64,000 bases of DNA, from positions 62,001 through 126,000 of the forward strand of contig NC_009464.1 of NCBI RefSeq assembly GCF_000063445.1, given 5' to 3'. Position 1 is the stretch's first letter; each line of letters opens with the position of its first letter. The position numbers were made by a program, and so were the translations under genes. The DNA comes from Methanocella arvoryzae MRE50. Its GTDB lineage: Archaea > Halobacteriota > Methanocellia > Methanocellales > Methanocellaceae. Shown here in pieces: positions 50,730-60,187 of this stretch. Below the pieces are notes generated by a model that made no database searches, was not told the origin of the DNA, and saw only the letters and a list, made by a program, of their open reading frames with translations.

Positions 50730-52772
50730 ATGGATTTTTCATTCCTGAGCAATATCAGTATATTGCTCGCCTTTTCCATATTGGTGTTGTTAATATGTTA
50801 CCGGTTTAAGATCCCGGAGATCATTGGTTTTCTGGTAACTGGCGTTCTTGCCGGGCCTCACGTGTTCGGCATCATTCACAATGCCCATGACATCGATTAC
50901 TTCGCGGAGATCGGCATTGTTCTGCTGCTGTTCACCATCGGCATGGAATTTTCTTTCAAGAAGCTGATCGAGCTTAAAAAAGAACTCATCATTGGTGGCG
51001 TAGCTCAGGTACTATTCACATTCCTTGTGGCCTTTGTCGTCTCCAGCATGATCGGCCTGTCTTTCAACACTTCAGTTCTGATAGGCTTCTTAATCTCCCT
51101 CAGCAGCACTGCCATAGTGCTCCGGCTGCTGCAGGACCGGGATGAGCTCGAGACCCCGCACGGCCGCATCATTCTCGGGATACTGATCTTCCAGGACCTC
51201 ATCGCTTTGCCCATGATGCTCCTGATTCCTCTGCTCACGGGAAAACCGGGTGACATCATCAACACTATCCCCGCGATGATGGTCGAAGTAGTGGTCATCG
51301 TCTTCCTCGTCATCGTCGCTACTGTATGGATTGTGCCCAAGGTGCTCCAGAAAGTGGCCCAGACGAGGAGCCAGGAGCTTTTCCTGCTCAGCGTCGTCGT
51401 GCTTTGTCTCGCCATGGCGTGGCTGACCCAGAGCATCGGCCTGTCTCTCGCGCTGGGAGCGTTCCTCGCGGGGCTGATCATCTCCGAATCCCAGTTCAGC
51501 CACCAGGCGCTGGGTGGTATACTGCCTTTCAGGTACGTCTTTACCAGCATGTTTTTCGTGTCTATCGGCATGATGCTGGACATCCATTTCTTCATCAACA
51601 ATCCTGTATTGATCGTTGCTGCGGTCATCGGTGTCATTCTGCTGAAAGCCCTTATGGGAGGAGCGGCTACCTTAATCCTTGGCTACCCTATGCGGACGGT
51701 GGTCCTCGTCGGGCTGGCGCTGTCACAGGTAGGCGAGTTTTCGTTCATCCTGTCCAAGATCGGCGCCGACAGCGGCCTGCTCACAGCTGACCAGTACCAG
51801 TTCTTCCTCGCCGCCTCGATTCTGACTATGGGTGTCACGCCATTCCTGTTGAGCCTCTCGCCTAAGACTTCGGACTTAATTTGCAGAATGCCCCTGCCGA
51901 AGCGGTTCAAGGCGAACAACTGTCCGGTCAAGGATGAGCCCGTGACGCTGAAAGACCATCTCGTCATCATCGGGTACGGCCTCAACGGCAGGAACCTCTC
52001 CAGAGCGGCCAGGACTTCCAACATTCCCTACGTCATCATTGAGATGAACCCTGATACGGTTGTCAAGGAGAAGGCTAAGGGTGAACCCATCTTCTACGGC
52101 GATGCGACCAATGAGATGGTCCTTGAGCACGCTAAGATCTCCGAAGCGAGGACGGCAGTGATTGCCATCTCTGATTCGATAGCTACCCGGAGAATTGTCC
52201 ATGCCCTGCGGAGCAAGAACCCTCACCTTCACATCATAGTCAGGACCCGGTATCTGAAAGAGATGCCGTCTCTGTACGAGCTCGGGGCTAACGAGGTCAT
52301 ACCTGAAGAATTCGAGACTTCCGTGGAGATCTTTGCCCGGGTGCTGAAAAAATACCTCGTCCCGAAGAGCGATATCGACCGGCTGGTCTCTGATGTCAGG
52401 TCGGAGAACTACGAGGTGCTCCGGACCAAAAAGAAGACCTACACGCTTGACGACCTCCAGACTAATGTGCCCGAGGTCGAGATTAGTACTCTGGTAGTGA
52501 CAGAAGGGATGCCGGCTCACAACATGAGCATCAAAGACCTGGAAATCCGGAAAAATTATGATGTCACCATAGTATTGATACAGAGGGGACTAGAAACCAT
52601 TTATAATCCTGGAGCAGATACTTTGCTATTAAAGGGTGATACGGTTTTCCTGTTCGGCAGCCATGAAAATCTTGCCAGGGTGGCAGCGGAGCTGTTCAGT
52701 GAAAAAACCGTAGTAATGGAACAAACGAGTGGCCCAATTCCTGCGCAAAGTCGTGAAAATATGGGGGCATAG
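50730..52772 (+). CDS. CPA2-family K+(Na+)/H+ antiporter with RCK domains (KefB-like)
   Basis: 680 residues. About 12 membrane helices (1-390) include ILLAFSILVLLICYRFKIPEIIGFLVTGVLAGPH and ILGILIFQDLIALPMMLLIPLLTG (QD ion site). A TrkA-N/RCK NAD-binding domain follows (LVIIGYGLNGRNLSRAARTSNIPYVIIEMNPDTV, about 405-520), then a TrkA-C domain (about 570-655: GMPAHNMSIKDLEIRKNYDVTIVLIQR). It is expected to expel K+ or Na+ for protons, gated by nucleotide or ligand binding to RCK. First of six consecutive cation-transport genes. Confidence 0.93.
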   Translation: MDFSFLSNISILLAFSILVLLICYRFKIPEIIGFLVTGVLAGPHVFGIIHNAHDIDYFAEIGIVLLLFTIGMEFSFKKLIELKKELIIGGVAQVLFTFLVAFVVSSMIGLSFNTSVLIGFLISLSSTAIVLRLLQDRDELETPHGRIILGILIFQDLIALPMMLLIPLLTGKPGDIINTIPAMMVEVVVIVFLVIVATVWIVPKVLQKVAQTRSQELFLLSVVVLCLAMAWLTQSIGLSLALGAFLAGLIISESQFSHQALGGILPFRYVFTSMFFVSIGMMLDIHFFINNPVLIVAAVIGVILLKALMGGAATLILGYPMRTVVLVGLALSQVGEFSFILSKIGADSGLLTADQYQFFLAASILTMGVTPFLLSLSPKTSDLICRMPLPKRFKANNCPVKDEPVTLKDHLVIIGYGLNGRNLSRAARTSNIPYVIIEMNPDTVVKEKAKGEPIFYGDATNEMVLEHAKISEARTAVIAISDSIATRRIVHALRSKNPHLHIIVRTRYLKEMPSLYELGANEVIPEEFETSVEIFARVLKKYLVPKSDIDRLVSDVRSENYEVLRTKKKTYTLDDLQTNVPEVEISTLVVTEGMPAHNMSIKDLEIRKNYDVTIVLIQRGLETIYNPGADTLLLKGDTVFLFGSHENLARVAAELFSEKTVVMEQTSGPIPAQSRENMGA

Positions 52773-52801
52773 CCGGCGAAGTTCGGCTAATGGCATCGAA
52801 A

Positions 52802-52836
52802 GGCGTTACGTATCGCTAATCTGATACGGCAGCGCC
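52802..52836 (+). terminator. imperfect hairpin between antiporter genes
   Basis: GGCGTTACGTATC (52802-52814) pairs imperfectly with GATACGGCAGCGCC (52823-52836) across an 8-nt loop, 30 nt after the stop of the KefB-like gene. No T-run follows; low certainty. Confidence 0.3.
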
Positions 52837-52905
52837 TCCCCGAATCTTTCCTGGCGCCGGCGCTCGTACGTTCTGTCAGTCAGCTATTATATAGACGAGG
52901 GGTAG

Positions 52906-54375
52906 ATGATGATAACGATTGAAACCATCCTGTTCGGCGCGGCTATTCTCCTGCTCATGGGTATCCTGGCAAGCAAGACCTCGGAAAAGCTAGGGGTACC
53001 AGTCCTGCTGTTTTTCCTGCTGATCGGTATCATCGCCGGGTCAGACGGGCTCAACGTCATCTATTTTGACGATGCCTGGCTGGCGCAGGCTATCGGCATT
53101 ATAGCGCTGGCGTTCATCCTCTTCGACGGCGGGATCAGCACTAAATGGAAGAGCGTACGCTCTGTCGTTGAAGACGGAGCTTTGCTTTCAACATTAGGCG
53201 TTCTATTGACCGCAATAATTCTTGGCGTATTCTCCGCCTATGTGCTAAAACTGCCGCTCCTCTACGGCCTGCTCCTCGGGTCCATAGTATCCTCGACCGA
53301 TGCGGCGGCTGTGTTCGCCGTTCTCCGGTCTAAGAGAGTGTCGCTGAAAGGCCGGCTGAAGCCTTTGCTGGAACTGGAGTCGGGCAGCAATGATCCAATG
53401 GCTGTATTTCTGACCATCAGCGTCATCTACCTTATCGCCAATCCGCAATCTTCGCTCACAGACGTGATTCCCATCTTTTTCAGCCAGCTGATCATCGGCG
53501 CTTTTGCAGGCTATGGGATGGCCAAAGTCAGCCTCGGTTTGATCAACCGGCTGCGTCTTGAGTACGAGGGGCTCTATCCAGTCTTTACTGTATCTACCGT
53601 CCTGTTTACCTACGGGTTAACAGCCCTGCTCGGGGGAAGTGGGATACTGGCGGTCTACATTCTCGGGCTGATCTTCGGAAACAGCAAATTTATCCACAAG
53701 ACCAGTATCAAGTACTTCCACGACGGGCTGGCGTGGATGATGCAGATCATCATGTTCCTGACGATGGGCCTGCTAGTATTTCCATCGCAGCTCATACCGA
53801 TTATGCCGGCGGGCATTCTCATCTCGCTGTTCCTGATGTTCATAGCCCGGCCTGTGAGCGTCTTCGTGATGATGGTTCTGTCGAAATTCGGCTTCAGGGA
53901 AAAATTGCTCATATCCTGGGTGGGCCTTAGAGGCTCCGTGCCTATCATCCTGGCCACGTTCCCGCTCATTGCCGGAGTCGACCACGCTCACACCATCTTC
54001 AACCTGGTGTTCTTCATCGTGGTCGTATCCGTGCTGCTGCAGGGCTGGAGCATACCTTACATAGCGCGGCTGCTCAAGCTCGACGAGCCTGAAACTACCA
54101 TCCTCACCTGTGCCCGGGAGCAGGTCCACGTCGGAGATATGAACAGCGAGATCCTGGAGATCGATATACTGGAAGATTCGGCGGCAGCCAACAAGGCTGT
54201 CATGGACCTGGACTTGCCTGACGGAGTCCTGATCACGACAGTAAAGCGGGGCAACGAAGTCATTATACCTCGCGGCAGTACGATTCTGGAGGCCAACGAT
54301 ACGATTACCGTACTGGCGAACAAAATGCAGCGGAAGCAGATCTGTCCAATATTTGGACTGAAATTTGAGGATTGA
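52906..54375 (+). CDS. NhaP2-type K+/H+ antiporter (CPA1) with TrkA-C domain
   Basis: 489 residues. Twelve or thirteen membrane helices with EKLGVPVLLFFLLIGIIAGSDGLN, FDGGISTKW, SIVSSTDAAAVFAVLRSKRVSLKGRLKPLLELESGSNDPMAVFLT and SWVGLRGSVPIILATFPLIAG (the LRGxxP motif) match the NhaP2/CvrA branch. The cytoplasmic TrkA-C domain (VGDMNSEILEIDILEDSAAANKAV ... RGNEVIIPRGSTILEANDTITVLA) senses ligand. Likely protects against high K+. GAGGGGT precedes the ATG pair. Confidence 0.93.
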   Translation: MMITIETILFGAAILLLMGILASKTSEKLGVPVLLFFLLIGIIAGSDGLNVIYFDDAWLAQAIGIIALAFILFDGGISTKWKSVRSVVEDGALLSTLGVLLTAIILGVFSAYVLKLPLLYGLLLGSIVSSTDAAAVFAVLRSKRVSLKGRLKPLLELESGSNDPMAVFLTISVIYLIANPQSSLTDVIPIFFSQLIIGAFAGYGMAKVSLGLINRLRLEYEGLYPVFTVSTVLFTYGLTALLGGSGILAVYILGLIFGNSKFIHKTSIKYFHDGLAWMMQIIMFLTMGLLVFPSQLIPIMPAGILISLFLMFIARPVSVFVMMVLSKFGFREKLLISWVGLRGSVPIILATFPLIAGVDHAHTIFNLVFFIVVVSVLLQGWSIPYIARLLKLDEPETTILTCAREQVHVGDMNSEILEIDILEDSAAANKAVMDLDLPDGVLITTVKRGNEVIIPRGSTILEANDTITVLANKMQRKQICPIFGLKFED

Positions 54376-54480
54376 CCTGTTCTCGCCGAACCGCCATCCT
54401 TATATATACCTATTATCTCTGCTGCCCATGAGTATTTATAGGTTAATGCCGCTATTAGGTAAAAAGCCGTTTTGCGGTTG

Positions 54481-55158
54481 GTGTTAGCGTTGTATATCAT
54501 CATTGTGGGCCTTGGCGGAATCGGTCAGAACCTTGCCCGGATTGCAGTGACAGAGAAGCACAATGTCGTCGTCATCGACGTGGATCACGAGCGCTGCAAG
54601 GATATCGCTGCCAAATACGACCTGATCAGCATTCCCGGAGATGCGACTTCTGCCGCCATTCTTGAAGAGGCGAGCATTGGCGAGGCTGATAGTGTTATCT
54701 GTACGACGGGAAGCGACGCGGTCAACCTGATGGTGATGATGCAGGCTAAAGAGCGCGGCGTCAAGCATCTGACCACCATTGTAAATGAGCCCGAGCACAT
54801 CGACATCTTCAAGCGGATAGGCATAACCATTCAGAAAAATCCGGATGCGGTCGTGGCAGAAGATATCTATAACACGATGCTTCGGCCTACTATCAACGAT
54901 TTCGTAAGCCTCGCAGGCGGTAAGGCGGAAATCCTCGAGATCATCATCAAAGAGAAGTCTCACGCTGCAGGAAAAGCCATCAAAGACCTGGGCTTGCCGC
55001 CCAACGTTCTGGTCATCGCTATCGAACGGGGAGATGACGTTATCATCCCTGAAGGCGGCACCGTGATCAACGAGGGTGACTCGGTGTACGTGTTCGTGAG
55101 GAGAAACCTTGTCGATCGTATCTTCCATCTATTCTCAGTGGGAACGCTCGGAAAATAA
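54481..55158 (+). CDS. trkA: Trk potassium uptake regulatory protein TrkA
   Basis: 225 residues from GTG 54481; TTG 54490 is an alternative close to the core. TrkA-N Rossmann fold: LYIIIVGLGGIGQNLARIAVTEKHNVVVIDVDHERC (GxGxxG). Then ISIPGDATSAAILEEASIGEADSVICTTGSDAVNL and KRIGITIQKNPDAVVAEDIYNTMLRP. The TrkA-C domain (GGKAEILEIIIKEKSHAAGKAIKDL, RGDDVIIPEGGTVINEGDSVYVFV) ends it. It forms the cytosolic RCK ring that gates TrkH. Single RCK, as in archaea. TrkH follows with a 4-nt gap. Confidence 0.93.
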   Translation: MLALYIIIVGLGGIGQNLARIAVTEKHNVVVIDVDHERCKDIAAKYDLISIPGDATSAAILEEASIGEADSVICTTGSDAVNLMVMMQAKERGVKHLTTIVNEPEHIDIFKRIGITIQKNPDAVVAEDIYNTMLRPTINDFVSLAGGKAEILEIIIKEKSHAAGKAIKDLGLPPNVLVIAIERGDDVIIPEGGTVINEGDSVYVFVRRNLVDRIFHLFSVGTLGK

Positions 55159-55162
55159 GCTG

Positions 55163-56617
55163 GTGTCGCATAAGCACCTCCGTATCATCCTGAGCAACCT
55201 GACAGGGCTCTTCGCTGTGACAGCCGTCATCATGGCAGTGATGGCTGTCCTTTGCGTCCTCCTGAACGAAGCCTACGCAGCCCCGGGCTTTCTTGTAGCC
55301 ATGGCTCTCAGCGGAGGCCTTGCCATCGTTTTAAAGCTGCTTTTCCCCAGAGCGGAAGATCTGGAGCTACGGCACGCCATGCTTGTGGCGGCCATCGCTT
55401 ACCTGGCTGTGCCTGCCGTCAGCGTATTCCCCTTCCTCATGGTCGAGCAGATGACGGTCATAGATGCATTTTTCGAATCTATCTCGGGCTGGACCTGCAC
55501 GGGCATGACGATGATTCAGTTTCCCGAACATTCCAGCCGCTCGATACAGCTTTATCGTAGCACTATGGAGTGGATTGGCGGCATCGGCGTCATTCTCCTG
55601 ATGGTTACAATCCTGATCCGGCCGGGCACCAGTACCTATCTGATGTACAAGTCCGAAACGAGAAAAGACCGGATCATGCCCAGCATACAGTCGACATTAA
55701 AAATGATCTGGTTCCTCTACTTCCTCCTCACGGTCGGAGGCGTATTACTCCTGATAATCGCGGGGATGCCTGTCTGGGACTCGATCAACCATAGCATGGT
55801 AGCGATCGGTACTGGTGGTTTCTCTATCTATTCAGATAGTATCGCTCACTACAATAGCTTCCCGATCGAGATCGTCACGATGGCACTGATGATCATAGGG
55901 GCGCTGCCCTTCATCTTCATCTTCAAGGTCATCAAGAACCCGGAAACTGTCTTTCGCATGGACTCCGAGGTCAAGGCATTCTTCTTCATCCTACTTCTTG
56001 GCGCAGCCCTGGTCACGGCAGAAAATTACCTGCACTTCGGCAATTTACTCGGCACTTTCAGGCACAGTGTATACCTGTTTGTCTCCTGCCTGACGACCTG
56101 CGGCCTGCAGACGTCCAACCTGACCGGGTGGTCCTATACGTCCCTTCTGATCATGTCTATCGCAGCCATCATCGGCGGCTGCGCAGGATCTACCACTGGC
56201 GGCCTGAAGGTGGCCAGGGCAATGTTCCTGTACACCGAGTTCAGGCTGTGGCTGAAGAGGACCCTGCTCCCCCGTAACGCGATCGTCACTATCAAGATCG
56301 GCAACAAGAGACTGGAAGACGACGTGGTCACCAAGGAACTGTCAGAAGCAGCACTGATCCTGTTCCTCTACCTGATCACTATCCTGATCAGCGTGATGGT
56401 GTTGTCCCACCTCGTGGACCCGAAGTACGACCTCTGCCAGATCATCTTCTCGATCTGTTCAGCCCAGGGCAATGTCGGGATTCAGAACGACCTTATCAAC
56501 CCGGCCATGAGCAGCATAGGAAAAGTCCTGCTCATGATCAACATGTGGCTGGGCCGCCTGGAGATTATTCCAGTACTCCTGCTGCTGAGGGCGCTTCTAA
56601 AAGGCTTTAAAGTATAA
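55163..56617 (+). CDS. trkH: Trk potassium uptake channel TrkH
   Basis: 484 residues from GTG 55163, 4 nt after trkA, so one operon. Membrane pores with selectivity-filter loops: DAFFESISGWTCTGMTMIQFPEHS, HSMVAIGTGGFSIYSDSIAHYNSF, VSCLTTCGLQTSNLTGWSY and ICSAQGNVGIQNDL (four P-loop repeats of the SKT type). IIGGCAGSTTGGLKVARAMFL is the family signature. It imports K+ (or Na+/K+) down the membrane potential under TrkA control. The frame extends to a TTG at 55109 inside trkA, which is unlikely. Confidence 0.94.
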   Translation: MSHKHLRIILSNLTGLFAVTAVIMAVMAVLCVLLNEAYAAPGFLVAMALSGGLAIVLKLLFPRAEDLELRHAMLVAAIAYLAVPAVSVFPFLMVEQMTVIDAFFESISGWTCTGMTMIQFPEHSSRSIQLYRSTMEWIGGIGVILLMVTILIRPGTSTYLMYKSETRKDRIMPSIQSTLKMIWFLYFLLTVGGVLLLIIAGMPVWDSINHSMVAIGTGGFSIYSDSIAHYNSFPIEIVTMALMIIGALPFIFIFKVIKNPETVFRMDSEVKAFFFILLLGAALVTAENYLHFGNLLGTFRHSVYLFVSCLTTCGLQTSNLTGWSYTSLLIMSIAAIIGGCAGSTTGGLKVARAMFLYTEFRLWLKRTLLPRNAIVTIKIGNKRLEDDVVTKELSEAALILFLYLITILISVMVLSHLVDPKYDLCQIIFSICSAQGNVGIQNDLINPAMSSIGKVLLMINMWLGRLEIIPVLLLLRALLKGFKV

Positions 56618-56641
56618 TCTATTTGCGCGCTGTTTGCATAT

Positions 56642-57916
56642 TCAGGCCACATTTACCTGTAGATCTCCCTCGGGCTCCTTTTTATCTCTACCGAAGTCCG
56701 AGAACATCCAGCCGTAAAAGCGTGCCACTGATGTCTTTTCCAGCAGGAACACCAGGATGGAATTCAACACGATACTGAATAAGATGACTGCGTAGGTTAT
56801 ACACTGGATCAACTCCCCGGAAGCCAGACCCATCTGCAATGGGATCGAGGCCAGCACTGCTGCTGCCAGTCCCTTAGGCACCATGACGGCCGAGATTGAG
56901 GCATCTGCTACCGGCGTCTTTCTCGGCAGGGAAATCCATACGGTAGGTATGCGCACGTAGAAGATGATCAAGGTCAGGATTAAGCCCATAACCATCAGCG
57001 CTACGTTAGAGACTATGATCGAGAGGCCAATGTAGACGAAGAAGAAGGTCTTCAGTAGAAAGACCACTTCCGAAAAGAAAATTTTCTCAGTGCTGTTTAA
57101 TGATACCGGCAGGATCCTGATACGGGTGATAGCCAGTAATCTGCTGAAAAAGTCCGCGTTGCCCAGCACGATGCCGAATGCAAGGGCTGCTATTGCTCCG
57201 CTGAAGCCCAGAACCTCGACGATACCGTATACGACGAACACGAAGGCGGGCGTCAGAAAAATCGAGTTATCCAGCGCCCGGATCTTGTTCAACAGCAGCG
57301 ACCAGCCTAAAGCGCCGACTGCGCCGAGCAGGCTTGCGATCGTGAACGAGGCAATGATTTTACCGCTGATCTGCGCAGGGTCGAACATGCCGTACTTCAG
57401 CGATTCCATCAGCGCTATGGCCACGACGATACACAGCACGTCGCTAAGAGCAGACTCTAAGAGCAGGACCGTTTTACTCTCCTCTTTCATGCTGAGCTGG
57501 CGAACCATAGGTATGACCACAGCCGAAGACGTACCTCCGAGAATTGCGCCCAGCGTAAACGCGCTCAGAACGTCCATTCCCGCCATGATCATCGACAGCA
57601 GTCCTACTGCAATCATTGTGATGACAAAGTTGGTCACCGTCAGGAAAACGGACCCACGCAGTGATCTGTAGAGCACGTCTAACTTGAGGTCAAGGCCTCC
57701 CTGGAACAGGATGACGATAAGGGTGATCGAAGTGAATAGGGGACCCAGTGCTCCGAACTCCTCAGGGGTGACCAGATGGAGGAAGGGACCGATCGCAAGC
57801 CCGATAAGCATAAGCAGCAGCACATCCGGAATGCGGGTCCTGCTGAAGATGCCCGTAAACAGGTGGGCGAGAAACACTAGCAGTCCGACAGCGAGAATTG
57901 CAGTTGTAATCTCCAT
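56642..57916 (-). CDS. CPA1-family cation/proton antiporter (no RCK)
   Basis: 424 residues from ATG 57916 (AAAGGTGAAACC SD). ILAVGLLVFLAHLFTGIFSRTRIPDVLLLMLIGLAIGP, LFQGGLDLKLDVLYRSLRGSVFL, GAILGGTSSAVVIPMVRQLSMKEESKTVLLLESALSDVLCIVVAIALM and MVPKGLAAAVLASIPLQ cover the first and second halves of the Na+/H+ exchanger fold; ESALSD is the ion site. It is opposite in orientation to the rest of the island, convergent with trkH. The frame extends to 58135 through non-conserved sequence that overlaps the next gene's promoter. Confidence 0.9.
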   Translation of the reverse strand: MEITTAILAVGLLVFLAHLFTGIFSRTRIPDVLLLMLIGLAIGPFLHLVTPEEFGALGPLFTSITLIVILFQGGLDLKLDVLYRSLRGSVFLTVTNFVITMIAVGLLSMIMAGMDVLSAFTLGAILGGTSSAVVIPMVRQLSMKEESKTVLLLESALSDVLCIVVAIALMESLKYGMFDPAQISGKIIASFTIASLLGAVGALGWSLLLNKIRALDNSIFLTPAFVFVVYGIVEVLGFSGAIAALAFGIVLGNADFFSRLLAITRIRILPVSLNSTEKIFFSEVVFLLKTFFFVYIGLSIIVSNVALMVMGLILTLIIFYVRIPTVWISLPRKTPVADASISAVMVPKGLAAAVLASIPLQMGLASGELIQCITYAVILFSIVLNSILVFLLEKTSVARFYGWMFSDFGRDKKEPEGDLQVNVA

Positions 57917-58189
57917 TGGTTTCACCTTTTCCTGGCCAGATCCTGATGACAAGCAATCGTTAATAAATGAGATATCTTCTTTATGGGGCTTGATGAAGGA
58001 CCGTTGCGGGTTGTATGCTGTTTTATAACTATCATATAAAAACATGCCGATCAACACGATATCGCTAAATGCATGGTTTACTATGCTTAATTGTCCCAAC
58101 GAGAGCGTTTTACTGGTTTTCCCGGAAAATGGCAATGTTTAAATAGGACAATAAGCAAGCATTTATCGAAATATCTGGTGGAAAAGAGG

Positions 58190-59488
58190 ATGGAAGGAGA
58201 AATTGTCGTCCTTGAGACTTTACTTAGTCTGTGCTTACTGTTAATTGGTGCCAAAATCGGCGGCGAGATCGCTAAACGGCTCAACGTCGCAGCCGTTGTG
58301 GGCGAACTGCTGGCAGGTGTCCTGCTGGCTCCGACGCTGTTCGGCGGCCTGGTCTTCTTCGGGACACACCTGATCGTCGTCAACGAAGCCGTCCATGTAC
58401 TGGCGGAACTGGGGGCAGTACTGCTGCTCTTTCTGGTGGGCCTCGAAACCCGGTTTGCGGACTTCCGGAAAAGCGGACTACTGGCTACCCTGGTAGCGAT
58501 CGGTGGAGTGGTCGTGCCTTTCGTCCTCGGATACGGACTCGTCATTTACTGGGGCTATCCGGCTGAAGAAGCTCTGCTAGTCGGAGCCGCGCTTACCGCC
58601 ACCAGCATTGCGATCACAGTAAAAGTCCTGAAAGACATCGGCAAGATGAAAACCCGGGAAAGCAACGTCCTCATCAGCGCAGCCGTCATCGATGACGTGC
58701 TCGGCCTGATCGTCCTCGCCATTGTGCTCGGCCTGGTCCGCAGCGGCTCTCTGGACGTGACCTCGATCATCTGGACTGCAGGTGTATCTATCGGCTTCTG
58801 GCTGGGGATGACTCTCTTCGGCGTGTTCGTAGTATCGAAAATCATCAATATACTGTGTCCGAGGAAAAATTGCCAGATGTACGATGCAGAAGGCAAACCA
58901 CGGGAACCCCACAAGGCTGGCAAACACTGCACTATTCGCTGTAATGGAACTCAGGAAGTATCAGCGATTGCTATGGGCTTCGGCTTTGCCTATGTGGCGG
59001 GCATGGCAGGACTCGCCCCGATCCTGGGCGCTTTTGCTGCAGGCATGTCCGTGGCCGAGACCAAAATTCTCAATACTATCCAGGAAGTCACGGAAAAGAT
59101 AAATTTCCTTATGGCGCCTCTCTTCTTCGTAGTCACCGGTACTATGGTAAACTTGAGCGGCCTGACCCTGGATTCCTTAGTCTTCGCGTCTATCCTGATC
59201 GTGCTGGCTATGCTGGGTAAAATCCTGGGCTGCGGCATCCCGGTCTATATCATGACCAGGAACGCCAGGGAAGCAATAATCGTAGGACTCGGCATGATGT
59301 CCCGGGGAGAAGTCGGTTTAATCATTGCGGGTATCGGTGCCACTTCCGGCATTTTCTCCAACGACGTTTTCTCTGCAGTCGTGTTAATGGTAGTGGTTAC
59401 AACGGTTATCACGCCGATCGCTATGACACAGGCCTATAAGCTGCTGAACAGCCACGGCAAGCCGAAGGCTAAAAAAGCTGCGATCTAA
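58190..59488 (+). CDS. CPA2-family cation/proton antiporter with Cys/His-rich loop
   Basis: 432 residues from ATG 58190. LLIGAKIGGEIAKRLNVAAVVGELLAGVLLAP, GLETRFADFRKSG, LISAAVIDDVLGLIVLAIVLG (DD ion site) and GLGMMSRGEVGLIIAGIGA are CPA2 (KefB/NapA) features. Between helices it has a 35-residue hydrophilic insertion (CPRKNCQMYDAEGKPREPHK then AGKHCTIRCNG) with four Cys and two His, absent from ordinary members, which could bind a metal. It lacks RCK domains. A probable terminator follows. The frame reaches upstream to 58091 but that piece is not conserved. Confidence 0.9.
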   Translation: MEGEIVVLETLLSLCLLLIGAKIGGEIAKRLNVAAVVGELLAGVLLAPTLFGGLVFFGTHLIVVNEAVHVLAELGAVLLLFLVGLETRFADFRKSGLLATLVAIGGVVVPFVLGYGLVIYWGYPAEEALLVGAALTATSIAITVKVLKDIGKMKTRESNVLISAAVIDDVLGLIVLAIVLGLVRSGSLDVTSIIWTAGVSIGFWLGMTLFGVFVVSKIINILCPRKNCQMYDAEGKPREPHKAGKHCTIRCNGTQEVSAIAMGFGFAYVAGMAGLAPILGAFAAGMSVAETKILNTIQEVTEKINFLMAPLFFVVTGTMVNLSGLTLDSLVFASILIVLAMLGKILGCGIPVYIMTRNAREAIIVGLGMMSRGEVGLIIAGIGATSGIFSNDVFSAVVLMVVVTTVITPIAMTQAYKLLNSHGKPKAKKAAI

Positions 59489-59516
59489 ACCGGCATACTG
59501 CAAAATCAGTAATACT

Positions 59517-59553
59517 GGGCACGGTGCCAGTAACCAGTGCCCTTGTTTTTCTT
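59517..59553 (+). terminator. terminator hairpin with T-run
   Basis: GGGCAC (59517-59522) pairs with GTGCCC (59537-59542), followed by TTGTTTTTCTT. It lies between the antiporter stop (59488) and the 3' end of the minus-strand zinc-ribbon gene (59557). Confidence 0.6.
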
Positions 59554-59556
59554 ATT

Positions 59557-60078
59557 TCAGCCTTTTCTCAGGTATCCGTGGCGGGGAGAATATGCTACTC
59601 CGATCTCCAGCATCTTCTCGATCCAGTCGTCGAATTTTTTGCGGGAGATGCCCTGGGCGGACACACTCGCCCAGTACTCATCCACGGACACGTCTCCATT
59701 CGCCCCGAGTTCGTCAAATGTATCGGTCAGGATAGCCTGCTGCCCTTTTGTTCTGGTCTGCTTCGCCTCTTCCCTCATCTTCTCTTCGACGAGACGCTTA
59801 TCCTCAGTAAACCTTTCATCCTCGATGTCCGCGACGACTTCTCTGTCAAACGCTCCGCAGGCGACTCCCTCGTCAAAGGTCGGATCACCGCAGATGTGGG
59901 CGTTGATCGAGCCCCGCATGGTCTGCGCTTCCTTGAAGTCGTCCGTGGCCAGAAACACTCTCAGGCTCTTCGTTTCATGCTTCTTGTTACAGTAGCGACA
60001 TGACACCGTCTTCGTCCCCGGCTCTATGATAAACGGATTCCTGCAGGCTGGACATATCACTACGGCATACTTAGGCAT
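59557..60078 (-). CDS. zinc-ribbon protein, archaeal DUF5817/DUF1922-like
   Basis: 173 residues from ATG 60078: MPKYAVVICPACRNPFIIEP GTKTVSCRYCNKKHETKSLRVF forms a four-Cys zinc ribbon at the N-terminus. A helical, strongly charged middle (DERFTEDKRLVEEKMREEAKQTRTK) and a C-terminal winged-helix-like end (VSVDEYWASVSAQGISRKKFDDWIEKMLEIGVAYSPRHGYLRKG) follow. The last part is like a replication-factor or HTH tail, so nucleic-acid binding is plausible. It resembles small archaeal ribbon proteins annotated DUF5817 or DUF1922. The start at 60156 is not conserved. Confidence 0.72.
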   Translation of the reverse strand: MPKYAVVICPACRNPFIIEPGTKTVSCRYCNKKHETKSLRVFLATDDFKEAQTMRGSINAHICGDPTFDEGVACGAFDREVVADIEDERFTEDKRLVEEKMREEAKQTRTKGQQAILTDTFDELGANGDVSVDEYWASVSAQGISRKKFDDWIEKMLEIGVAYSPRHGYLRKG

Positions 60079-60187
60079 GATTTTGAGATGGGCAGGATAG
60101 TATAAAAAGTTTGACGGGTTGCCCGGCCTGCGGCCGGGACAATCCAGGTTCATCAAAATCTCGCGGCGATAAATTGCCTGACTGTTT

